Source: an uncultured Clostridia bacterium (GTDB taxonomy: Bacteria > Bacillota > Clostridia > TANB77 > CAG-508). From it: 64,000 nucleotides of DNA. Shown here piece after piece: positions 18,158-27,200 of this stretch. The position numbers and the translations under genes are program-made. The notes under the pieces are model-generated. The model saw nothing but the letters and a program-made list of their open reading frames with translations, was not told the DNA's origin and made no database searches. Within the stretch, counting starts at the first letter, position 1; each line of letters opens with the position of its first letter. The stretch is from the NCBI GenBank assembly GCA_934182465.1, contig CAKPRG010000001.1, forward strand, positions 62,001 through 126,000. The letters run 5' to 3'.

Positions 18158-19918
18158 TTATATACTTTTTCTTCCTTCTTTGTAGCCAATATCTATATAG
18201 TGCAAATAATATTTTTCATAATTGTTTCCAAAAGCTCTGTTTAAATCTTCATTGTTTTCTTTATATACTTTTATGTTAAATTCATTTGATGTATTTCTTC
18301 CTTCTTTTATGCCAGAGTTCATAAAATGCACTAAAGCATTTACTTTATCATTTCCAAAACATCTTTTTAAATCTTCGTTTGTATTTAAATAATAATTTAC
18401 ATCAAATACCCTAGATGCTTGTCTACCTTCTTTAATTCCACATTGATAAAAATGTTTTTTTAGTCTATTATAATCATATCCAAATGCTTGTTTTAAATCT
18501 GGATATTTATCTGCGTAAAATTTACTATCAAAAATAATATTCTCTATTTTCTCATCAATACTTGCAATTCTACCTTCATTTTTTCCAAAATTTTCATAAT
18601 GTAAGTTTAGATCATAATTACTCATGTTTTTTAAGTCTTCATTTATTCTATAAACATTCACATCAAAATTTTTTGTTGCTCTTCTTTCTTCATTAATTCC
18701 GTTTTGTACAAAATGCAAATACGCTCTTTTATAATCATTTCCAAATGCACGTTTTAAATCTGTATTATTATTTAAATAATATTTAACATCAAATATTTTT
18801 GTTGCTTGTCTTCCCTCTTTTATTCCACAATTTAACCAATGTGAATATAATGCAGTTTCATTGTATCCAAAAGCATTTTTTAAATCAGGATTTAATTCAG
18901 CATAATCTTTATAATTGAATATTAATTGTATTTTATCTTTAGATATATTTGAAATTCTTCCTTCTTTATATCCACAATTTTTATAATGATTTGTCAAGTC
19001 ATAATTACTCATATTTTTTAAATCATTATTAAAAGCTCTATATATTTCCAAATCTAAATTAGCTGTCGCCTTTCTAGATTCATAGCAACCTGATTTTATA
19101 TAATGTTTATATGCAGCCATATAATTATTGCCTAAACTGTTTCTCAAATCATCATTATTTTCTAAATAATATCTAACATTAAAATTACTAGATGCCTGTC
19201 TACCTTCTTTTATTCCATTATTATACCAATGAATTTTTAATTTATTTTCATCATATCCAAATGCATTTTTTAAATCTATATTATTATCTGCATAATATTT
19301 TGCATCAAATGCAATATCATAAAAATTATTCCAAGGATTATTTCCAGATGGATCTGTTGGATCCCAACCTCTTAAATCTTCAAACATATCTGATATTTTA
19401 AAGAAGTCTGGCTTTCCAAGTGGTCCTGGATCACTACTTGCGTAAAATTCAACAATTGTTCTATTATCACAATTATCATATATCCATTTTGCATCTTCTA
19501 TTTTTAATCTAATACAGCCCATTGAGGCAGAAGTTCCAAGTTTGTCATATTCCCAAAATTCTAGAGAACTTTCATCTCCATTTCTTGTATATGGAACAGA
19601 ATGGAATAAAATATTTCCTACTATTCTAGAACAATATTGTCCATATACACCACCAAATAAAGCTAACCAACGATATTTATAATTAAGTCGATAACTTCCA
19701 CCTCGTGGAGTCGCACTACCACATGAGCATACCATTGCTTTTATTGGATTTAAACTATTTCCATTTCTTTCATAAACTGTCACTACATTAGCTTCATAGT
19801 TTACTTTTATGTAATATTGTTTTGTGTCAGCATATGCTATATTTCCGAATATTGTTATAAATAAAACTACTAAAAATATAATTAAAGCAAATACCTTTTT
19901 AAAAAATTTGTTTTTCAT
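18158..19918 (-). CDS. Secreted L,D-transpeptidase (YkuD) with nine C-terminal repeats
   Basis: A 586-residue exported protein. An N-terminal signal peptide (about residues 1-30, ending near YADT) precedes a YkuD domain with its catalytic motif: a His in ILFHSVPY and the S-x-G-C-I-R motif (SMGCIRL, Cys near residue 134). YkuD enzymes make 3-3 cross-links in peptidoglycan or attach proteins to it. The C-terminal ~390 residues consist of nine repeats of about 40-50 residues with the pattern YY...N.DLK.AFG...HW...GIKEGR. The repeats probably bind the wall or another surface polymer. Similar repeats occur in other bacterial surface proteins, and their ligand is not known to me. Confidence 0.9.
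   Translation of the reverse strand: MKNKFFKKVFALIIFLVVLFITIFGNIAYADTKQYYIKVNYEANVVTVYERNGNSLNPIKAMVCSCGSATPRGGSYRLNYKYRWLALFGGVYGQYCSRIVGNILFHSVPYTRNGDESSLEFWEYDKLGTSASMGCIRLKIEDAKWIYDNCDNRTIVEFYASSDPGPLGKPDFFKISDMFEDLRGWDPTDPSGNNPWNNFYDIAFDAKYYADNNIDLKNAFGYDENKLKIHWYNNGIKEGRQASSNFNVRYYLENNDDLRNSLGNNYMAAYKHYIKSGCYESRKATANLDLEIYRAFNNDLKNMSNYDLTNHYKNCGYKEGRISNISKDKIQLIFNYKDYAELNPDLKNAFGYNETALYSHWLNCGIKEGRQATKIFDVKYYLNNNTDLKRAFGNDYKRAYLHFVQNGINEERRATKNFDVNVYRINEDLKNMSNYDLNLHYENFGKNEGRIASIDEKIENIIFDSKFYADKYPDLKQAFGYDYNRLKKHFYQCGIKEGRQASRVFDVNYYLNTNEDLKRCFGNDKVNALVHFMNSGIKEGRNTSNEFNIKVYKENNEDLNRAFGNNYEKYYLHYIDIGYKEGRKSI
18170..19330 (-). repeat. Nine-fold protein repeat arranged as three sets of three
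   Basis: The repeats fall into three types in the order A-B-C, A-B-C, A-B-C. A has YAD..PDLKNAFGY, B has YYLN.N.DLKR.FGN, and C has Y....DLKNMSNYDL. The last C unit is divergent. This implies triplication of a three-repeat block after an earlier tandem duplication. Confidence 0.75.
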
Positions 19919-19993
19919 ATACTTTTCTCCTTTATTTAATTTACAGTTTGATTATATCATATCTCTATTTAAAAGTATATTATGAAAAACATA

Positions 19994-20039
19994 AAAATCA
20001 AGTAAAATTTATTTGTTTAAATAAATTTTACTCGATTTT
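19994..20039. terminator. Palindromic hairpin upstream of the L,D-transpeptidase gene
   Basis: Arms of about 21 bases (AAAATCAAGTAAAATTTATTT and its near-perfect complement) surround a 4-base loop, with flanking A/T tracts. It separates the transpeptidase gene from the small-RNA module. Apart from it, 19919-20150 shows nothing I can identify. Confidence 0.55.
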
Positions 20040-20151
20040 ATTAATATATGATTATTTAGTTATTTCTCAATATAATAATTTTGTTTAAAATATAGTAAAT
20101 ATAAATTTTTATTATTGCCATTTATAATCAATATTTTGTATAAAGTTTAAT

Positions 20152-20180
20152 TTGACAAACATTAAAATTCTGTATATAAT
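20152..20180 (+). promoter_or_regulatory. Consensus promoter of the antisense RNA
   Basis: TTGACA (20152-20157) and TATAAT (20175-20180) are separated by 17 bases, a perfect sigma-A promoter. Confidence 0.85.
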
Positions 20181-20186
20181 ATATAT

Positions 20187-20272
20187 AGGAAATGGAAACC
20201 ACAAACGTGGCTTGCCGGTAGATTAAACACATCTAACTCGTCAAAGTTTTACAGATGTGTTTATTTATTTTA
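20187..20272 (+). ncRNA. Antisense RNA of a type I toxin-antitoxin module
   Basis: A transcript of about 85 nt is expected from the consensus promoter. It ends in the terminator AAACACATCT ... AGATGTGTTT followed by TTATTTATTTT. It contains a second hairpin around CCACAAACGTGG. The RNA is antisense to the 3' end of the convergent small-peptide mRNA and overlaps its stop codon. The same hairpin-like words (GGAAATG, CCAC) recur near the 5' end of the peptide mRNA, suggesting further pairing between the two RNAs. The role as antitoxin is inferred from this arrangement. Confidence 0.7.
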
Positions 20273-20374
20273 TTCCTTATTTGTCCACATTATAAATATA
20301 ACTGTCAATAAGGCTACGTTTATAGTTATAGAAATCATAAATCCTATTATTAAGATTAATAAAAACTTTAACAT
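20270..20374 (-). CDS. Small hydrophobic peptide, 34 aa, probable type I toxin
   Basis: The peptide MLKFLLILIIGFMISITINV... ends in MWTNKE. It is one membrane helix with a Lys near the N-terminus and a charged tail, typical of type I toxins such as TxpA or Fst. A strong ribosome binding site (GAGGTGG) lies 5-8 bases upstream. A promoter (TTGATT-17-TACAAT, 20460-20488) drives it with a leader of about 80 nt, containing an AGAGTTGTACTCT hairpin that may shield translation. A convergent antisense RNA covers its 3' end. I cannot assign it to a named family with certainty. Confidence 0.75.
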   Translation of the reverse strand: MLKFLLILIIGFMISITINVALLTVIFIMWTNKE

Positions 20375-20459
20375 AAACACCACCTCACTTTCCCAGAGTT
20401 GTACTCTGTTATGTACGGTGGCAAACCACATCTGCTTATTCTCATTTCCTATGTCACTT

Positions 20460-20488
20460 ATTGTACACTATATTAATGATGAAATCAA
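20460..20488 (-). promoter_or_regulatory. Promoter of the small hydrophobic peptide
   Basis: On the minus strand TTGATT (20483-20488) and TACAAT (20460-20465) are 17 bases apart. The promoter overlaps the beginning of the RhuM remnant on the other strand. Confidence 0.7.
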
Positions 20489-20660
20489 GCAAAAAATTCA
20501 ACTGTTGCAAATTTCCCAACAGTTCAAATTGAAGGAAATCATAAAGTTAATAGAAATATTGATTATTACAATTTAGATATGATAATCGCTGTTCGGATAT
20601 AGGACAAATTCAAAAAAAGCAACAAAATTTAGACAATGGGCAACAGAAAAACATATAAAA
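20483..20660 (+). pseudogene. RhuM-family protein remnant, with a CGG frameshift site
   Basis: A plus-strand frame reads STVANFPTVQIEGNHKVNR followed by NIDYYNLDMIIAV up to 20593. After skipping one C at 20594 it continues GYRTNSKKATKFRQWATE. This is the core of the virulence RhuM (phage KilA-N-like) family, where AVGYR and FRxWAT are conserved. Both ends are missing: there is a TGA at 20480-20482 and no start, and the frame runs into a terminator hairpin. It is therefore a fragment. Its break has the same form as those in the M14 gene and comEA (zero frame CGG ATA TAG). Confidence 0.7.
20594..20597 (+). other. Candidate +1 frameshift site CGGA (RhuM remnant)
   Basis: GTT CGG ATA TAG in the zero frame becomes GTT GGA TAT AGG (V-G-Y-R) when the C is skipped, matching the conserved RhuM VGYR. 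Confidence 0.6.
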
Positions 20661-20700
20661 AAGATAAAACGTTGTTATATCAACATTTTATCTTTTTTTG
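20657..20700. terminator. Terminator of the tRNA-Gly/tRNA-Cys transcript
   Basis: Arms AAGATAAAACGTTG and CAACATTTTATCTT with flanking A and T runs. It is usable from both sides and lies directly after tRNA-Cys on the minus strand. Confidence 0.8.
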
Positions 20701-20702
20701 TT

Positions 20703-20776
20703 TGGAGGCGCCTATCGGAGTCGGACCGATCATCAGAGTTTTGCAGACTCGTGCCTTACCGCTTGGCTAAGGCGCC
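20703..20776 (-). tRNA. tRNA-Cys (GCA)
   Basis: A 74-nt cloverleaf with encoded CCA end (TCCA). The acceptor stem is GGCGCCT/AGGCGCC and the anticodon loop reads CTGCAAA, giving anticodon GCA for Cys. It shares a transcript with tRNA-Gly. Confidence 0.95.
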
Positions 20777-20797
20777 ATATTTAGTTTTATAAAAAAA

Positions 20798-20873
20798 TGG
20801 AGCGGGAAACGGGGCTCAAACCCGCGACCTTCGCCTTGGCAAGGCGACGCTCTATCAACTGAGCTATTCCCGC
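20798..20873 (-). tRNA. tRNA-Gly (GCC)
   Basis: A 76-nt cloverleaf with encoded CCA. The acceptor stem is GCGGGAA/TTCCCGC and the anticodon loop is TTGCCAA, giving anticodon GCC for Gly. The anticodon loop has 7 bases, so this is an ordinary triplet-reading tRNA. Confidence 0.95.
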
Positions 20874-20897
20874 ATATCTGCTTTTGAAAGCATAACT

Positions 20898-20926
20898 ATA
20901 ATACCAAATATATCCCTAAAAGTCAA
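20898..20926 (-). promoter_or_regulatory. Promoter of the tRNA-Gly/tRNA-Cys unit
   Basis: On the minus strand TTGACT (20921-20926) and TATTAT (20898-20903) are 17 bases apart, about 25 bases before tRNA-Gly. Confidence 0.7.
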
Positions 20927-21056
20927 TACCCTAATTTACTTTTTTTGCAATTTCATTATTTTTTTATTTTAAACTTTCAATATATCTTAGTTTCATTAAC
21001 TAGATAGTTATACTTAATATTATGCTTAATACAGAATAAAAATTACTAATATTGTA

Positions 21057-21095
21057 AAAGTACCAAATATATTTTAAAATTTGGTACTTTTAATT
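21057..21095. terminator. Terminator of the CorC/HlyC-family gene
   Basis: Perfect 13-bp arms AAAAGTACCAAAT / ATTTGGTACTTTT followed by A/T runs, directly after the gene's stop codon. The remaining sequence between it and tRNA-Gly shows only the tRNA promoter. Confidence 0.85.
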
Positions 21096-21124
21096 TCATA
21101 TTTTTAATTTTTAGATTTTACTTT

Positions 21125-22453
21125 TTACTTTTTTTCATTATTTTCGTCTTCAGAATCTTCTGCTTCTTCATTTAGCACTTTGCATATTTTTACACTTACA
21201 ACTCTATTTTCTGCAAATTTTTCAACTTTATAAATTGCTTTATCAGTTTCTACAACTGGCTTTTCTTTAGGGTTTGGTATTCTTCCTAATTCTTCTAAGA
21301 TGTAGCCAGATAATGTATCATAGTCTCCCTCAGGTATTTCAATATCCAATATTTTTTCTAATTCATAAATTGATACAGTACCATCTACCAAGAAAGTATT
21401 TTCATCAATTTTTTCATATTTAGTTGTCGGAATATCATATTCATCATATATTTCACCAACTATTTCTTCTAAAATATCTTCCATTGTAACAATTCCAGCA
21501 GTTCCACCATATTCGTCTACAACAATTGCTATTTGTTTTTTATTTTTTTGAAATTCTTTAAACAATTCATTTACTTTTTTAGTTTCTGGAACTAAATAAG
21601 CAACTTTCTTTAAATTTTTAATTTTAGTGTTTTTATTTTTATTTGTTAAAAGAATATCTTTTAAATACACAACACCTGTTATTTCATCAATTGTCTCATC
21701 ATAAATTGGTATTCTACTATATCCTCTCTCTTCTGATAATTCTTCAATTACATCTCCTATACTTGTGTTTTCATCAACAGCAAACATACTTGTTCTATCA
21801 GTCATTATTTCAGAAACAGTTCTATCATTAAATTCAAATACATTATTTATCATTTCTTTTTCATCTTTTTGAATTGTTCCTTTTTCTTGACCAGCATCAA
21901 CCATCATTCTAATTTCTTCTTCAGTTACAATGCTTTCTTCATTTTCTGTAACTCCAAATATTTTTGAAACGATATTTGTAGAAAATGTTAAAAACTTAAC
22001 AAATGGCGCTGTTATTACTGAAATTACTTTTATAATACCTATCGAAGCAAAAGCAATTTTTTCATAGTGTTTCATTGCTAATCTTTTTGGTACTAATTCT
22101 CCAAATATTAAAGTAAAATATGAAAGTATAATTGTAATTATTACAAGTGAAATTGCTCTCCAAGCTGAAACTCCAACAGTTGGTATCCAACTATTTAGTA
22201 CTGGTGCTAATTTATCAACAAATGTATCTGCTGCAAAAGCACTTGACAAAAATCCTGCTAAAGTTATTCCTATTTGAATTGTTGCTAAAAATTTACTTGG
22301 ATTTTTTATCATCTTTTCTATTGATTTTGCTTTTTTATTTCCTTCTTTCGCCATTTTTTCTATTTTGGCATCATTTAGTGAAATAAATGCTATTTCTGCT
22401 GCCGCAAAAAATGCATTTACAAATATTAATATTATTAAAATTGCTATTTGCAT
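21125..22453 (-). CDS. CNNM/HlyC-CorC family membrane protein
   Basis: A 442-residue protein with an N-terminal DUF21/CNNM membrane domain of four helices (about residues 1-190), a tandem CBS pair (TDRTSMFAVDENTSIGDV ... RIPIYDETIDEITGVV; IAIVVDEYGGTAGIVTMEDILEEIVGEI) and a C-terminal CorC_HlyC domain (EGDYDTLSGYILEELGRIP). The family is linked to Mg2+ efflux or homeostasis and is often mislabelled as hemolysin. The acidic C-terminal tail (DSEDENNEKK) is ordinary. It is monocistronic with its own terminator. Confidence 0.92.
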   Translation of the reverse strand: MQIAILIILIFVNAFFAAAEIAFISLNDAKIEKMAKEGNKKAKSIEKMIKNPSKFLATIQIGITLAGFLSSAFAADTFVDKLAPVLNSWIPTVGVSAWRAISLVIITIILSYFTLIFGELVPKRLAMKHYEKIAFASIGIIKVISVITAPFVKFLTFSTNIVSKIFGVTENEESIVTEEEIRMMVDAGQEKGTIQKDEKEMINNVFEFNDRTVSEIMTDRTSMFAVDENTSIGDVIEELSEERGYSRIPIYDETIDEITGVVYLKDILLTNKNKNTKIKNLKKVAYLVPETKKVNELFKEFQKNKKQIAIVVDEYGGTAGIVTMEDILEEIVGEIYDEYDIPTTKYEKIDENTFLVDGTVSIYELEKILDIEIPEGDYDTLSGYILEELGRIPNPKEKPVVETDKAIYKVEKFAENRVVSVKICKVLNEEAEDSEDENNEKK

Positions 22454-22583
22454 TATAAATTTCCTTTCTTATTTTATAAAGTTATATATTTTTATTTTAA
22501 TTAATTTTTGTAATCTTTACAATCAATCTACCAGCTTTAATTTTATATTCTATATTCGATATTTTATTTTTTATTACTCGATA

Positions 22584-23459
22584 CTATTTTTTCTTTATAA
22601 AACTATATTCTGCACTATAATTGTTTAGCAAGATAATATATCCTGAAGTTATACTTCCTTGCTCATTTTCTAATGGTATATCTAAGAATACTTTACAAAA
22701 ATATTCTTCATTTAGATTATTTACAATATGAATTTCAAAACTTATTTTTGGTGTAATTTTTTTCAAATCCACATTTGCATCTTTTAAAATACTACCATTA
22801 AAAGATAATTTTCTATTTTCTTCATTTACCTTAAAGTTTTTTACTATATCAGAATTAACAAATCCCAATGTTATTGGATTTGAGCAATCTGTGAAAAATT
22901 CTGCGTTTTCAAAATTAGTTGTATTCTCACTATTTGAATGAATAACATTAAATTCTACTAAATCTGACGCTTTCTTTGTGTTACTTTCTGTATCACTTTC
23001 TTCTGAAAAATTTATGCTTTTTATATCTGCATATTTTCCAAACATTTTCGAATTTTTATACCCAAATTTAAAATTTGGATTCTGTTGATTTGTTTCTATT
23101 TTTATATTATCTATATATAATTTATTTATTGTATTTTCTTCGGTTAACTCACTACTATTGTCATTATTTCTTATATATATTGCTATATCTGTATATTGAG
23201 AAATAGACATATTTTGTAAATCATTGTTTTCGCTGTTATCTTTTGCATTTGCACTGCTATACAACAAAATTTGATTTATACTAAATTTTGAATTTTTATT
23301 TTCATCAAAGACAGATACTATTTGTTTTGAAAATTTATTTATCATATTCTGTTTCTCAAATATATATGTGTATCCAATTATTAAAAGTATAGTTACCACT
23401 ATCACTATTATTATTTTAAACAAATCTTTAGATTTACTCTTTTTTTGCACTTTTCTCAC
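22584..23459 (-). CDS. Anchored hypothetical protein, 291 aa
   Basis: I do not recognise this protein. It has a basic N-terminus, one membrane helix (about residues 15-35) and an extracytoplasmic domain of about 250 residues rich in Asn, Ser, Glu and Ile, with beta-strand-like spacing. No catalytic motif is visible. It is the last gene before the CorC-family gene and is separated from the secretion locus by a terminator at 23535-23572, so it is probably not part of that operon. Confidence 0.65.
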   Translation of the reverse strand: MRKVQKKSKSKDLFKIIIVIVVTILLIIGYTYIFEKQNMINKFSKQIVSVFDENKNSKFSINQILLYSSANAKDNSENNDLQNMSISQYTDIAIYIRNNDNSSELTEENTINKLYIDNIKIETNQQNPNFKFGYKNSKMFGKYADIKSINFSEESDTESNTKKASDLVEFNVIHSNSENTTNFENAEFFTDCSNPITLGFVNSDIVKNFKVNEENRKLSFNGSILKDANVDLKKITPKISFEIHIVNNLNEEYFCKVFLDIPLENEQGSITSGYIILLNNYSAEYSFIKKK

Positions 23460-23534
23460 TATCCTTTTATAATTACTTTTTACTTATTTTATCTTATTTG
23501 CAATTTTATAGCAATAGTAAAGTTAAGAATAAAT

Positions 23535-23572
23535 AGAAAAAAGTAGTCTGAATAATAGATCAGACCACTTTT
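23535..23572 (-). terminator. Terminator at the end of the secretion-like locus
   Basis: On the minus strand AGTGGTCTG pairs with CAGACTACT, followed by TTTTTT. It marks the 3' end of the giant-hydrolase transcript. Confidence 0.8.
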
Positions 23573-23606
23573 ATATTATTATTTTTAACATTTAATAATT
23601 TATTTT

Positions 23607-24191
23607 TTACTTTATAAATTGATAACATACTACAAAAGAATTATTTTTACTTCTTGCAAACCCAACTTTAAATTTATTTACATCTAAATTTTCACCATAA
23701 TATAAATTTAAATTAAAATAATAGTATTTAGATTGATTATAAGAACTATTCAATTCTACTTCTGCATATTTAAATTCATCTTTAGTTAATTTTTTTGATT
23801 TAACTTGTTTAAAAAATTCTATAAATTTTTCTTCATATCTAATACCTAATATTTGTAATATCTCGCTTGAATTTTTTTTATAAAATTCTGATGCATCATC
23901 TTCTTTTACATTGAAATTTAAATAATCCATATAATCTACAAACTGCTTCATATTTTTATATAGCACATCTCTATCATATTCACCATTATAATTATATAGT
24001 TCTGAAATATTTCTAGGTAATACAGTATTTTCTTCATATTCAGATTGAAATTTTTCAAAATATTTTTTATCAACTATATTTAGTTGTTTATTATCATTAG
24101 CAAATTTATTTTTTAATATAAATAATATTATTATTGCAACAATACTTAAGATAATAAAAATTAGAATTATTTTCTTCAACTTATTTTTCAT
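23607..24191 (-). CDS. Small anchored protein following giant hydrolase 1
   Basis: A 194-residue protein with one N-terminal membrane helix (about residues 5-25) and a mixed polar domain outside. The start at 24191 is chosen because AGGAG stands 7 bases before it. An upstream TTG in frame overlaps the previous gene and lacks a site. Its central part (FYKKNSSEILQILGIRYEEKF) resembles the protein at 30309-31007 (YYKKYKNTIYIELGYESFEDF), which also follows a giant hydrolase. The two are probably paralogues and partners of the giants. The function is unknown. Confidence 0.7.
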   Translation of the reverse strand: MKNKLKKIILIFIILSIVAIIILFILKNKFANDNKQLNIVDKKYFEKFQSEYEENTVLPRNISELYNYNGEYDRDVLYKNMKQFVDYMDYLNFNVKEDDASEFYKKNSSEILQILGIRYEEKFIEFFKQVKSKKLTKDEFKYAEVELNSSYNQSKYYYFNLNLYYGENLDVNKFKVGFARSKNNSFVVCYQFIK

Positions 24192-24201
24192 ATAAAAACT
24201 C

Positions 24202-27200
24202 CTATTCAACTGTTTTGACTTGTATATTTGTTACACCATGTTCTTTACACCAGTCTGTAAACGGTGTCTCAGATGTAAATTCTAAGTCTTCATCTGGATT
24301 GTCATAAGCTTTTGTATATCTACCTTCTGTTATTATTTTCCATTCTGATTTTCTTCTTTTTATTAGAGCCTCTGCAAATCTACCACTATAAGCTGTCCAT
24401 TCACCTTCACTTACTTGCTTGTTTGCTTTATAAGTTGTTCCTCGATTTGTTAAATTACCATAGTTGTGTAATACGCTAATGAAAGCCTGCAGATATCCAT
24501 CAGAAATATCTTCTCCTAATTCCTTTTTTATAGATGCTTTTTGTTCTTCTATTAATGCTAAAAATACATCAACTAATTCTGTTAAATCTTTTTCTTGTCC
24601 TGCTGCCGTAGACCAGCCTGCATATCCTAATTTTCTATCTAAATCATCTTCGCATTCTGTAAGTCCGAAAAAATGTGTAATATGGTTATCTCCTTGTCCA
24701 AGAACTTTAGCTATTGATTTAGTACCTGTTGAGTCTAAATCTCCTCCTTCTATGTAAACACCTAACCAATATAGGAATTTTTCCATATCTAATTCTTGCA
24801 TGTTTTCACTACCATCATCAAGTTCTAAATAATCTTCAACATTTTCTATAATTGAATCTTTATTTTGTGTTGCTTCTGCTCCATCTTCATTTGATCTTAA
24901 TATTAATCTAATGTAATTTCCATTTGGTGCATCAACTTCTTCACCATTGTTTACATTTTTCACTTTTCTTTTTTCTTCTGGTATATCTTTTATTCCTGGT
25001 CTTTCTACTGCATCGTCTGGAATATCATTTGTACCATCATTTCCATTACTATTATCTGCTTTTTCTACATCTCCATCTGTATATGTTTTTCCAAGCACAG
25101 TTCCTTCTTTTACAAATAATTTTCCATCTGAAGTTAGTACAGTTGCTAAGGCCTCTTCTCTTTTCTTTTCTTTTTCTTCTAAAGCTTCTTTTATATCAGC
25201 TGATAGTACATCATCATATTTATTTTTTGTATAGCTATTTCGAACATTATCTTCACCATTTTCCCATATTGTTTCATCGTTTTTTTGTAATGTTAATGAT
25301 TCATCTACTGTTCTTAAATCAAATCCTTCTATATATAAAATATATCCCTTTACTCCTGCCTGTTCATATTCTTCATAGAAATATTTATAACCTTCGTATC
25401 CTTCTTTATCTATATTGAAATAAGATTCCATGTCAGCTTTTTCTAAAGCTCTTATTTTTACATATCCAACTTCTTCATCTACACCAGTTTGTATATTTTT
25501 AATATTTGTTTTTCCTGCTTCTATTATTTCACCAGTAATTGGACTTACCACATCTTGATATGGTTCATATCCTTCATATGTTTCACCATTATTTTGAGGA
25601 TTTTCTATTCTAATAATTCTACCTGGTCTAGAATCTGCATAAAAATCACTTGCATAACCATTCTCATTTTCTTTAACCCAATGTGATGTATCTCCACAAT
25701 CATATGTTAATACAGTTCCATCTGGCTCTATAGAATATATAAATTGAACATGCCCATGTGCACCTTCACCGCCACCATCATCTCTAACTAAAATATCTCC
25801 TGCTTGTAATTTATCTTTGCAATTTTCGCCAGCAGCAACATCAATTATTTCCCAACCATAAGCGGTTTTATAATCTTGTGTCATAAAATCACCTGTACAA
25901 TGTTGACCACCACCGAAATCATCATAACCATATTCATATAAAATCCATGAAACAAATGAACTACAATCTATATGACCTGTTCCTACTGGTGGTATTGGTG
26001 TTCCTTCTTTCCAATATACATATCCGCCATTTACAATTTCTTGCCAACAAGCTGTTCCTGTTTCTAGTAAAGTTCCTTTATGATATTTTGTATCACTTCC
26101 ACTTCCTGTTGGTCCTGTTGCTCCACTGCCTATGCTTCCAGTTGCTTCTAATTGTTTTGCTATTGAAGTTGTGTTTCCTAATGTACCATCTATACTTTGT
26201 AATTCAACATTTTTTTCTTCTACCAAAGATTGTTGTGAATTAGCATTATTTTTTGTTGGTTTATTATCAGTTATTGGTGCATTAGCTCGTCCACTTCCTT
26301 TTACATTAACACTTGCTTCAGCTGTTGCTTTTAAATTATCTAAGTTTACCTTTGAATCTATTAAAGTTCCATATACATCTTCTGATTTTTCAAATCTTCT
26401 TACTGGCCATCCTCCTGAACCTGCTTCTGGTATTGGCCATTCCCATGTATCTGTTGGTTCTGCTGTTAAATCCTCTTTATCAAAATAATTTAATTCTACT
26501 ATTAATTCTTTAAAGTCTCTATATATTGAATCTGAATCAAAAGTATTCATATTTTTTAATATATTAAATGCTGTTAAAGAATCTCTTGTTACAGAAAATG
26601 TTCCTATTAAGTTTGGATCTCTTGCATCATTTTCTGTATTATCATTTTTTCTCTTATTTTTTGTTTTTTCTCTATCTTTTTCAATTAATTCTGCTCTTTG
26701 TTTTGTACCATCATACATATAATATTTATTTGTTGAAAAAATTTGTTTTATTTTTGTGTTTGTTACTCCTCTTTGAGCATCTTGAATTTGTGTTACATTA
26801 CTTGATACACCTAATTTATAATAAATATTATCTGGATTAGATAATCCTGCTGCATCTCCACCATCTTCTGCTTGTCCAGCATATTGTGTCCAACTATCTT
26901 GTGTTTCTTGATATTTATATGCTGCCCAATAATCTGATTTTAAGAATCCTCCATCTTGCATTGTGCCATCTTCTGCTATATCTTCTATTTTATTTGTCTT
27001 AGCTTTTTTGGCAACTTTTATTCCTTGTTTATCTGCTTCTTCTTTTGTACCATTCCACTTATCTCCATATGTTCCATCATCATTTAATCTATATAAAGTA
27101 TATGAAATTACATTCCCATTTTCATCTTTTTCTGATTCATAATCTGTCCAACGTTCTTTTGTTTTTTCTTCATATTGTGAATCATTTAATATTACATCTG

